A stretch of 64,000 nucleotides of DNA from Cavenderia fasciculata (Eukaryota > Evosea > Eumycetozoa > Acytosteliales > Cavenderiaceae). Under the pieces are notes generated by a model. It was not told the DNA's origin, did no database searches, and saw nothing but the letters and a program-made list of their open reading frames with translations. The stretch lies in NCBI RefSeq assembly GCF_000203815.1, contig NW_004457718.1:558001-622000 (forward strand), written 5' to 3'. Both the position numbers and the translations under genes were made by a program. Positions 21,893-33,100 of this stretch are shown piece after piece. Positions within the stretch are counted from its first letter, which is position 1; every line of letters starts with the position of its first letter.

Positions 21893-22446
21893 AATCTATC
21901 TACAATTTATTATTTATTATTTATTATTTATTATTTATTAAATCAATCAATCGAGCGGTGCTATCACATATGGTGGTGGTGATATGTAAAACTATATTTA
22001 GTCATAGTTATTATCAGCTGGTCCAACCGACACAACGCAAGAGCATTGTGTTGAGCTAGATCCGATGGTTAAGGTGTTGGTTCTGTCTGTCTCTTTTTTT
22101 TTTTTTTTTTTTTTTTTCAAACCGTTGGATTGGAGACAGAGGCAGGGAGGTCATTGGGAACTCATCTGATCGTGTTCCGTTTAAACACAACATAGATTCC
22201 GAGGAGGAAGGAAAGACAGTCAACACAACAACAGACCTATGATACGAATGATTCTCTTTTAGTTTTACTACACATCCTTTATAATTATATATATATATAT
22301 ATATATTACTATTGTACAAATACTATATCACTATTACTCGTTGTTTATATAATATTCACATTACTGTTTCATTTTACAGTTACAAGCCTCTTTGTATAAT
22401 TACCTAGATATATATATATTTATAATATAAAACAACAACAACAATA
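21893..22446. other. Intergenic, cupin 3' end to hemerythrin promoter
   Basis: TTTATTA repeats just after the cupin stop, then a 24-bp T tract (22094-22117) flanked by short CTGTCTC/GAGACAG inverted arms, an AT dinucleotide run near 22277-22299 and AT-rich leader up to the hemerythrin start. No gene seen. Confidence 0.5.
22094..22117 (+). repeat. T24 homopolymer
   Basis: 24 consecutive T residues. Long oligo(dT) tracts are common in dictyostelid promoters. The flanking CTGTCTC and GAGACAG arms could form a short hairpin across it. Confidence 0.9.
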
Positions 22447-23616
22447 ATGGAATCTACAACACAACCAGAACCAGAATCGACTGTTGCACCAACCACTGTT
22501 GAAGAGCAAGTCAACACTGAATCTGCTCCAGAGACAACCACCGTTCCAGAGACAGAGACAACTACCTCTGTTCCAGAGACAACCACCACTGCTCCAGAGA
22601 CAACTACGACTGTCCCAGAGACTACTGTTGCAACAACAGTGGTTGGGGAGGATGTTGTCGCAGCTGAACCAGTTGAACCAGTCGTGGTGACAGCTGCCAC
22701 CACCCTAGCTCCAGAAGAGGAACAACAAACAGTCATTACAACACCAACCATTGTTGTAGTTGCTCAAGAGTTTTTGGATGTTCCAGCTTTGAGAGCCCCA
22801 GCTGGAGCTGAGGTCTCAGAGATCAAGACACCAACATCGTCATCAACCACTACTACTACGACTACTACAGTAGTGGAAAGAACACCAATTAATTGTGAAA
22901 CTGGAGTAGATTACCAAGAGACATTTGATCATCCAAACTTCCATATGGCCGGTTGGTTGTGGACACATGCAGTATGCAGACGTCTCTACATGCTCATCGA
23001 GAAGAAGATCAATAGCAACTGGACACCCAAGACCAACAAAGAGGTCAAAGAAGTCGTCCGTGCCATTCGAGCCTGCGACCAATGGCTCAAGAGTCACCAC
23101 CTCCACGAAGACGATATTGTATGGCCATGGTTGGCAGCTCTCAAACCAGAGACCAAGGACATTCTCGATGGTGCCATGACCGAGCAACACCACGGTTGGG
23201 AAGACCTCTCTAAAGAGTTGCAAGACACTCTCACAGAGTTGGACACTGATAATACGCTGACTGCCGACTCTGACACCTTTGCACCGCTACTTGCGCGTTT
23301 GCAAGATGTACATTATCGAATTGTCGTGTCGGTCATGTCGCACTTTGTCGACGAAGAGAAACTCCTTATCCCACTTTGCCTGACACTTGACAAATCGGAA
23401 CAAATTAAAACAGGTGATCTTATCCACAAGCGCGTCAAGAGTGAGCCAATGGCCAAGTTTGGGTTCTGCGGTATGATCGATCTCGCCAAGAACGACAAGG
23501 TCGTTGGCAAATCAATCAACAAGTCTATCCCAGGTCTCATCAGAAAATTGTTGCCTGCACTTTGGAATAAATCAGAATATAAATGGTTCATTACTGCTTT
23601 GGAAGTTGTACAATAA
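22447..23616 (+). CDS. Hemerythrin-like (HHE) domain protein with Thr/Glu/Pro-rich N-terminus
   Basis: 389-residue single-exon protein. Residues 1 to about 148 are low complexity, with repeated VPETTT and APETTT units and a poly-Thr run. The rest is a four-helix hemerythrin fold with candidate di-iron ligands in order: WLWTHAVCRR, SHHLHEDDIVWPWL, TEQHHGWEDLSK and MSHFVDEEKLLIPL (the H..H/E, H...E and HxxxE pattern). It ends in a conserved-looking tail, KFGFCGMIDLAKNDK to WFITALEVVQ. Hemerythrin-like domains bind oxygen, sense redox or handle iron; nothing here decides which. No signal peptide, so cytosolic. The ATG sits in ACAATAATGG after AT-rich leader, and AATAAATAAATAA follows the stop. 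Confidence 0.85.
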   Translation: MESTTQPEPESTVAPTTVEEQVNTESAPETTTVPETETTTSVPETTTTAPETTTTVPETTVATTVVGEDVVAAEPVEPVVVTAATTLAPEEEQQTVITTPTIVVVAQEFLDVPALRAPAGAEVSEIKTPTSSSTTTTTTTTVVERTPINCETGVDYQETFDHPNFHMAGWLWTHAVCRRLYMLIEKKINSNWTPKTNKEVKEVVRAIRACDQWLKSHHLHEDDIVWPWLAALKPETKDILDGAMTEQHHGWEDLSKELQDTLTELDTDNTLTADSDTFAPLLARLQDVHYRIVVSVMSHFVDEEKLLIPLCLTLDKSEQIKTGDLIHKRVKSEPMAKFGFCGMIDLAKNDKVVGKSINKSIPGLIRKLLPALWNKSEYKWFITALEVVQ

Positions 23617-23837
23617 ATAAATAAATAATAAATAATCTTTTGTAATTACAATTTAAAGAAAATCAATAAAAATTTAATACGCTTAGAGATCGCATGTGGG
23701 AAATATTCTAATTTTAATGATTAATAAATCAAAATTAACACTCGCTCTAGTGTTCATTATTATTGAATCAACCAACTTTATTATTCATCTACTACTACTG
23801 CTACTCTTCATTATTATCTCTAAGGAATCTCCTACTT

Positions 23838-24245
23838 TTATGGAACAGACTTCAGAGGTCTCCTCTGAAAAACCTAAAAAGTCTTTCAAATGTATTGTGC
23901 ACTTTGGTAGTGACAACGTCGACGAGATTTGAACCATATTCCACATGGGCCAAAATATCCTCAAGCTTGGGTATAACTAGAGGTGGATTAAAAGAAAAGA
24001 TGACATGACAGTCGAACATTTATTTGGTCCCTATGAACCAGGCAAATATACATTTGGTCAACACTGTATGTGATTATAGAATGATGTGATATTTATTTAT
24101 TTTTTTACTTTATCCAGTCTATATTTAGTTTGTTCCAGTCAACACCAACTGTTCCTGAATTATCAAAGCACCAGGTATTGGATATCAATCATTCTCTCGT
24201 TAAAAGAAGATTTAAATCAAAGTTTAAAAAGATCAATAAGAAATA
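23838..24245 (+). pseudogene. Possible degraded gene remnant, unrecognised
   Basis: Coding-like text in changing frames. MEQTSEVSSEKPKKSFK leads to CIVHFGSDNVDEI and a stop; then YSTWAKISSSLGITRGGLK in another frame and a stop. YLVPMNQANIHLVNT follows. After a good intron (GTATGT at 24068 to CCAG at 24117), TPTVPELSKHQVLDINHS and a Lys-rich tail end at a TAA. Codon texture is better than in the flanks, and one intron is frame-consistent, but at least one frame change and one in-frame stop remain. It is either a decayed gene or one whose introns I cannot place. Confidence 0.3.
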
Positions 24246-26875
24246 AAACTTTTATTATACTCTTGTTTACTACTATTTCAATTCTCTTCAGAAATAGCCA
24301 AACAATAAAATATAAAACGAGATGTCTTCAAAAGAGAGAGAGAGAGAGAGAGAGATAATGACATTATGTCTTTTGTGTCCATTTTCCACTTTTTAACAGC
24401 ATCTTTGTTATGTGTATATTTTTTGACAATGAGAGTTCTAACAATATATTTGAAGTATTGAACGATTGAAATATTATACCTGGGGTTCTATTTACGAAAA
24501 TTAGAAAATATATCGGTATATTCAATTCATGTATTTTATTTTTATTTTTTATTATTATATTCGCTCATTCAGGAAAACGCAAGGGAAAACGATAAAAAGA
24601 ACACTTAGTCGCCTTCTTCACATTTTATTTCAAACTAAACTTTTATCTATCTTTTTATTTATTTATGTATCTGTTTTTAAGAGATAGAAAATATAAATAA
24701 TTTATTATTATAATCCATGATAATCAATTACAACAACAACAACAACAATAACAATAACAATAATAATAATAGTAATAATAGTATTGATACAATAAACACA
24801 GATAAAAATGATTACAACTACAACTCTTCTACTTCTTAATAGTTAATAGTTTTTGATAGTTTAATAATAATTAATTCAACCACTAGTTGGTTCACAATAA
24901 TTATTACTTCCTGTTTGAACTGAAATGAAATGTGGAGAGTAGATCAAGTAGTCATAGTAGTAGTAGTACATCATGAATCCTAAATGAACGTTCCTTGACT
25001 TGACCACCGATGCCGAAAAATGTCTACCATCGATCTATCTCTCTCTCCTCTCGTAGTGCATACATGCACTTTTGGTCTACTTCTGTTATTCTCAATCACC
25101 ACGTCCTTCCTTCCTTCCTTCCTTCATTCCTTCATTCCTTCCGTCCTTCTTCTCGAAAGTTATACTTTTTTGACAACAGCTAATAATAATGCGTCAGTCC
25201 TGCAACAATCATCATCTAGTTAATTGAAAATGTCAATCAATGTCATCCAATAACTACCAGAGGATGAATTAGCAAGTCAAAAAGAATATTATTATTATTA
25301 TGATTATCTCTTTGTTCCACCAACAAAACACCTCTCTTCACCAACAACAAACAACAACAAACAACAACAACATATAATAACAATAATACAAACAAAAAAA
25401 GATGATAGTGACAACAAAAAGTAAAAGAAGAAGGAATGAATGATTATAAAACATAACAACTTTTTACAGTTAATCGTCATCGCAAACTCGGTCACCTACT
25501 CGCTTCTCTTTTATAATTAATTTATTAATTCATTCAGTGAGAACAACTTAACTCAAAAGTTGAGAGTTTTCATTCCGATCCATCGATGGGATTGTTGACA
25601 ATGACAATTCATTGTGTTAACACAACAACAACTCTTCATTCATTCATTCCATTTACAACAATTGGCTGTGAGTGGAAAATGATGGTTTCAACACACGCTG
25701 TTGCGGTTTAGAGAGGGTTTTAAATCTAATCAAAATGACGATTTTAAAAGTGAGAGAAGCACAATCAATGCACACTTTAAACAAAAAGTTAGTGTTTACA
25801 ATGCAACAATAATAGAACACACCAACCACTACTTTTTACTTTTTTTTTTTTTTTACCACCATACTCTTCACACACAATTCCAACAATGAATGCCCTCTCA
25901 GTCTCACTGCTGTGACGATCACATTGCAATTCAACAGTCCATCCATCCATCCATGGTCAACTCTCTCTCCCTTCCCTCCCTTCTTCTTCTTATAGATGGC
26001 TGTGTCATATGACTTTTGACCAGCAGCACACACAGCTTACTTTGTGTATCCAAATGTGCATTCATTGACGTCTACGGTGCCAATATATACTTTATATGTA
26101 TGCTTGTGTTAAAGATTCATAGTCATATGATTGACGCCAACCAACACACTGCAATCAGTTTCTGTGTGAAGTAGTAGCTACAGCTACAGAAGCTACCAAA
26201 CCAACTGATTGATTCAACTCTACCTGCTGATACCGTCAATAAACCCAATGCTCGACGATGATGATGATGATGATCTCCCTCCTTTCTTCATCTGGGAGGT
26301 CGAATACGGCATACAATCTCTGTTGCAGAGGTAGGGTATCCAACAAGCTGGTGGTACTACCTTTTCATCAACTACATATTTATAGGAATAAGTTGTTGTG
26401 CAATCTGCTTTTTTTTTAATGATTTAATATCTAATTTATATATTATAAATCAACCAAAAAAATTAAACAACTAGTTTTTTTTTTTTTCTTCTCCAACGTG
26501 TAGTTCAACAACTAACATTGTTGTAGTAATAATAATAGAGTTGAAAACTAATAACACTCAACATATAAAATAACAAATAATAGTAAATATTTATATTAAG
26601 GAGTAGTATTTATAAAAAAAAAGGTATGTTCACAGAGATAGATAAATTTCCAAATCAATCAACTAATCCCCCTCTCTTTTTATCTCTCCCTTCAAACATT
26701 ATATAATATATAATAGTCATTTTTTTTTATAGAGAAACTTTCTAAAGAGCATAATATTAAAATATTAATCAAAAACAAAAAAAGGTACCATTTTGGAAAT
26801 CAACAAATTTTTTTGGATCAACAAGATAGATTATTGGAGACCAATACTTATATACATTCCATTCCATACCACCTA

Positions 26876-26891
26876 CCCCCCCCCCCCCCCC
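26876..26891 (+). repeat. C16 homopolymer upstream of the giant gene
   Basis: Sixteen consecutive C residues about 220 bp before the start codon. G/C homopolymers this long are unusual in AT-rich dictyostelid DNA. The length itself may be a sequencing artefact. Confidence 0.85.
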
Positions 26892-26976
26892 TATTTATTT
26901 TCTCTTTATTTAGCTCAAAACTCAATATTTTTCGAATTTAAGATTGAGATTTTAAAACAACACAATTTGTAAATAG

Positions 26977-27106
26977 GTAAGATTATCATTAATATCGATA
27001 TGGAGAGAAATGAATCACAAAAGTCAAAGATCAAAATTATTAATAATTTAAATTTAATTTTATTTATTTTAGGATTTAATTTATTTTTTTATATATATTT
27101 ATATAG
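26977..27106 (+). other. Candidate 5' UTR intron of the giant gene
   Basis: A GTAAGA donor at 26977 and a TTTATATAG acceptor ending at 27106, four bases before the ATG, bracket an AT-rich 130-bp stretch. A second acceptor-like TTTATTTTAG ends at 27072. Inferred from consensus only. Confidence 0.4.
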
Positions 27107-27109
27107 GAT

Positions 27110-30100
27110 ATGATAAGGATGAATAATATACAACTTCCTTTTATAAAGGGAGTTGTATTATTATTAATACTTTCATTACTATGGAACGATCGTTGGATCA
27201 ATGCGCAGACGGGGTCGACAATGTTGGATGCCAATCATTTAGGGATGATATGTCAATATTGTAATCCCAACAAAACCTATCTTGATTTTTCATCGATTGC
27301 ACCCGATGCATTTGACCTATCGACGCGACATACACTACAATGGGCAGATCGATTGCCTCGGGTCACCGTCTCGGTGTCCAGCGAGGGCAATCCCGCAATT
27401 ATTGGCGAGACACAGTCGTACGAGGAGCTGGTGGACAACAACAGCCCGTCGGCAGTCTCCTTTTTCAACGCAACTGGCAAGCAGGACATCAAGTCACTGA
27501 TGCACTACTCGTGCGGAAACACACCGTCCATAGTGACCATGCAGTTTGACAATGCCACCATGAACTTTTTCTTGATTGTCTTTGGCGTAGGCGCAGACAC
27601 CTCGGTCGTCGTAGACAGTTACGACCCGTTTGGCTACCCCATCAACATGCAAACGTGGAAAACAATCGACAGCGGTATACTCCACAGTCACCCCAAACAG
27701 CTCGAAGACCAGCAGAAAAAGATACTTGCATTGGCTGGCAAGGAGAGTGGTGACGAGAATATCACACCCAGTAAATCATTGGTATTGGGTAAAAAGAATA
27801 TAGAAGAGTCGGATTCTCCACTGCTTCATCTCCCCGCCATCAAGTTGCAGAGTGACAAGGTGTCTCTCAACCTCACGTGGAATGACCAGGGTAGCAACTC
27901 GTACATCATCCTCCAACCCACCCAACTCGTCAGTCGTATCACGTTGACATCCAAGAACATGGCATGTAAAGGAGAGTGTAAGGGAATACGTCTATTCTAC
28001 TCGCTGCTTGGTATCCACGAATGTCCCGCTTATACCGGTCCCAACTGCACCGACGTGCCTACCTTGCCTCCCAAGTCGTACGCCATCGGACGGTACGTAT
28101 TTATCGACAGTAATCGCGACGGTGTGCAACAGACTACCGAGACGGGTGCCGCTTCCGTCCCCGTCGTCCTATACAACCAGAATGACATGACCAAAGTCGT
28201 CGCGTCCACCTCGACCGACGCCAACGGTGCCTACCAATTTGACCAACTTCCTCCTGGGGCATACTGCGTGCATTTCGGCCCGCTGTCCGCTGGCTACAAG
28301 TTCTCTCCCCTTGGTGTTGACGCTGCAGGCAACCAGTGCTTTAATCTTACTGCTACTGCCGTTCCTTCCGTGCCAAGCGACCATGTCAAGGCGAGTGACG
28401 TCAACAACAACATCAACCAGGGTATCTACCCACCTCCCTACGCTATTGGTGAAACTGTATTTTACGATGCCAACCACAACGGTGTCAAAGACACCAATGA
28501 AATGCCCGCTGCCGGCGTCAAGGTCAGTCTCCTCGACAAGGACGGCGTGCTCGTCAACACTACCACCACCGATGCATCTGGACAATACTCGTTTATCGGG
28601 TTGGATAAAGGTGATTATCGCGTTCAATTTACTCCACCTCAAGGATTCACATTCTCACCACAAGGTGGACAGTCGCGTCCTGATTCGTCGGGTGTTGCCG
28701 TTGTTCCATTGAATCCAACGACCACTCACTATGACGCGGGTCGTGATGCATTTATTGATGACACGGTCGACGCCGGTCTCGTACCACCAGGTTATGCAGT
28801 GGGAGACAGTGTCTGGTTGGACAGCAATCGTGACGGTATCAAAGACCCAAGCGAGACTCCTATTGCCGATGTTGGTGTTCATCTCACTAGTGCAGACGGT
28901 GCAGTTGATCTTATGGCCAAGACAAGCGACGCTGGTATCTACCACTTTGACAATCTCAAGCCTGGAGACTACTGCGTTCAGTTCCAACTCGTCGGTGATG
29001 TTTCGCCAACTGGCCACGACAGCGTTATCGATGAAACCGGTAAATATTGTTTCAAGTTAGACAACTCGACAGCACGTCCCTCAACACCAGCCGACAATGT
29101 AGCTAGTTTCTGGATTCGGGACAATGTTGATGCTGGATTCATGCCCACTCAATATGCAGTTGGTGATACTGTCTGGTTAGACTCTAACCGTGATGGTGTC
29201 TATGACCTAGTTGGAGAGAAGGGATTGGCTGGTATTCCAGTAACACTCACTTTATCAGATGGAAAGACAATGAATACAGTCACTGATGCTTCTGGACACT
29301 ACGTGTTTAACAGTTTGCCCGCTGGCAACTACTGTGTGGACGTTACTCTTCCAACTGGTCATTTGGCATCTCCTGCTGGCCACGACTCGATGATTGATAG
29401 TGCAGGACACTACTGCTTCACTCTTGACAAGGATAGCACCGTTACCACACCACTTCCATTCAGCCCATCCGCACAAGCCACTCGTAACAACCCCAATGTC
29501 GATGCTGGTATCTCTCCACCACTCTTTTCAGTTGGTGAGAAGGTCTGGCGCGACACCAACCGTGACGGTGTCAAAGATCCCAACGAACCACCTCTTCCAG
29601 GTGTCACTGTCACCTTGACGGGCGATGGCGGTATAGTCTTCACCTTCACCACCGATGAAAAAGGAACTTATTCGTTTGACAAGCTCGAGCCTGGACACTA
29701 CTGCATCAAGTTTGTCTCACCCGACTCGTCACTCTCCCCATCTCCCTCTGGCAAAGATTCTGTGATCGATAAGAATGGAGAGTACTGCTTTGACTTGAAT
29801 ACAAACACTACTACACCAGTAGTTGGAAACCCCAACGCACAATACACCAACGACAAGGTCAACGCTGGATTCGTCCCACCCACCTTTGCCATTGGACAGT
29901 TTGTATGGGAAGATGTTGATCGTGACGGAGTACGTGATGCCAACGAACACTTGGTTGCCAATATCCCCGTTACTCTCACCAACGCCGACGGCTCCAAGGA
30001 GATTGCTTCAACGGTTACCGACGCCAGTGGAGATTACTCAATCATTGGTTTGGAAGCAGGTGACTATTGTATCAAGTTTACTACCCCATCCGACTATGCA

Positions 30101-33100
30101 TCCTCACCTCTTGGTGGCGACTCTGTCATTGATAAGGATGGTCATTACTGTTTCTCACTCAATACATCCAACACTACTCCTTCTCAAGATGACAAGTCTG
30201 TTTATGTAAACAACAATGTCAACGCTGGTATCATGCCACCACAATACTCGGTTGGTAGATACGTATGGATTGACAGTAATCGTGATGGTGTACATGACAC
30301 TCTAGAATCACCTGCACCCGGTATCCCAGTCCAACTCGTCAAACCAGATGGTACTGTACTTGCCAGCAACATCACTGACGACAATGGTCTCTATGTCTTT
30401 GATCAACTTCCAGCCGGTGAATACTGTGTACATTTCAAGATTCCATCAGATAATACTGCATCACCTCTTGGTCAAGACTCCAAGATTGATAGTACGCCAG
30501 AAGACTTTACCGTCTCTCCAACCGGACATGACTCAGTCCCCGATAAAGAAGGAAACATTTGCTTCACTTTGGATCAAACCACTGCCAAATTGGCAATGGA
30601 CAACCAATCGAATCCATTCTATGAATTAAATACAATGAATGCTGGTTTCATGCCACCACAATTTGCAATTGGTAATAATGTATGGAATGATGTCAACCGT
30701 GATGGTATCTATGATGCAACTGAAGAACCAATGACCAATATCCCAATCACTTTGACCACTCCAAATGGTACTGTGGTTGCAACAACCGCAACCAACAGTC
30801 AAGGTCATTATAATATTGATGAATTGGCACCAGGCAATTACTGTATTGCATTTGCCATTCCATCAGACTTTACTGCATCACCATCAGGAAAGGATTCAAT
30901 CATTGACAAGGATGGTAAACATTGTTTCACTTTGGACAAGTCTACCACACGTCTATCCACTCCCGATGACTATGTCGCTGCACGATTCGTTGATCTAGAT
31001 ATTGATGCTGGTATGATGCCACCTCAATTTGCAGTTGGTGACATGGTATGGGACGATTTCAACCGTGATGGTGTACATGATGCATCTGAACAACCAATCA
31101 AGGATATCACAGTTACACTCTACAAGGAAAAGGTTGGTGGTGATATTGCAGGAGCCACTTCAACCGATCCATCAGGTCGTTATGTATTTGATGGTTTGAA
31201 TCCAGGTAAATATTGTCTCAGCTTTGCCATTCCATCAGATGCCAAGGCATCTCCAACTGGTCACGACTCTGTCATTGAACAAGACGGAAACACATGCTTT
31301 GATTTGGACTCTACCACTACCACTCCATCAACACCAGCTGATAATGTATCATCATACTACAAAAACTTTGATCAAGATGCAGGTATTATGCCACCACAAT
31401 TTGCAGTGGGTGATCTTGTATGGTTGGATCTCAACCAAGATGGTATTCACGGTGCACAAGAACTACCAAGCACCAATACTACCATTCAATTAACTCAACC
31501 AGATGGAACGGTCGTATCAACTACAACCACCGATAACACTGGTCAATATGTATTTGATCATTTGGCACCAGGCAATTATTGTATCCAACTTGTATTCCCA
31601 TCAGACTATCGTGTCTCTCCACTTGGACATGATTCAGTGATGGATAGTACCGGAAAGCACTGTTTCACTCTTGACAAGACTACCACCACTCCAACCACAC
31701 CAGCCGACAATGTAGATGCATTCTACAAGAATTTCGATCAAGATGGAGGTTTGATGCCACCCAGAATCGCCATCGGTGATCAAGTCTGGCTGGACTCGAA
31801 TCGCGATGGTATATTTGATGCCAACGAGAAACCAATCTTTAACATGACTGTTGCACTCCTCATTCCAGAGAGCAATCTCACTGCTGTCACTTTTACCGAC
31901 AAGGATGGTCGTTATGTATTTGACAACTTGGTACCAGGCCATTTCTGTGTCATCTTTGGTCTCCCTGCCGATACCAAGCCATCTCCACTCGGTCACGACT
32001 CTGTCATTGATAGTAGCAACCAGTACTGTTTGAATTTGGATGAATCCAACGCCGAACTTGCCACACCAGCCGACAATATCACTGCATTCTACAAGAACTT
32101 CAAGGTAGATGCCGGTGTTATGCCACCACAATTTGCAGTTGGTGACTTGGTATGGTTGGATCTCAACGAAGATGGTGTACACGATGCCACTGAACTCCCA
32201 AGTGTCAACACTACCATCCAATTGACTCAACCAGATGGAACTGTCATCAAGAGTACTACCACTGACAACACTGGTCACTATGTATTTGATGATTTGGATT
32301 CTGGAGACTATTGTATTCAAGTAGTCTACCCAGCCGATTACTCTGTCTCTCCTATCGGACATGACTCTGTTGTCGACGGAACTGGCAAACATTGCTTCAC
32401 TTTGGACAAGACTACCACCGTCCCAACCACCTCTGCCGACACTGGCGTCGATGCATTCTACAAGAATTTCGATCAAGATGCCGGTCTTACACCCCCAAGA
32501 ATCGCCATTGGTGATCAAGTATGGCTCGACTCTAATCGCGATGGTATTCGTGACCCCGACGAAAAACCAATAGCCAACATGACCGTCGCACTCCTTGTCC
32601 CAGCCAGCAATCTCACTGCTGTCACTTATACCGATAAGGACGGTCGCTATGTATTTGACAACTTGGTACCAGGCCATTTCTGTATTATCTTTGGTCTTCC
32701 TGCCGACTCGCTTCCCTCTCCCACCGGCCATGACTCTGTTATCGACAGCACTGGTCAATTCTGTTTGAATTTGGATGAATCCAACTCGGTACCAGCCACA
32801 CCAGCCGACAAAATCCGTGCATTCTATCGTAACTTTGATGTTGATGCTGGTGTTATGCCACCACAATTTGCAGTCGGTGATCAAGTTTGGAACGATGTTG
32901 ATCGTGATGGTGTCCGTGATCGTGACGAGCTCCCAATGGCTGGTATTCCAGTTACATTGACCGATCCAAGTGGAGCAGAGATCAAGACTGCCACAACTGA
33001 TGCCGAAGGACGTTATTGGTTCGACACACTTGACGCAGGTGAATACTGTGTCAAGGTTGGTATTCCAACCGACTTTAGTGCATCCCCAGCTGTACAAGAC

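Larger units (their letters stand above)
23617..27109. other. 3.5-kb gene-poor region upstream of the giant gene
   Basis: Apart from a possible gene remnant (23838-24245) I find no gene. It holds GA repeats (24334-24355), CAA/TAA runs near 24728-24780, CCTT runs near 25100-25145, T-rich tracts, a GTAGCTACAGCTAC near-palindrome near 26171, and a C16 tract (26876-26891). The 5' leader of the giant gene, possibly with an intron, is at its right end. Confidence 0.5.

Noticed and set aside
28169-28642. Minus-strand open frame of 157 codons
   Set aside because: Antisense of the first two repeats; no domain or start context.
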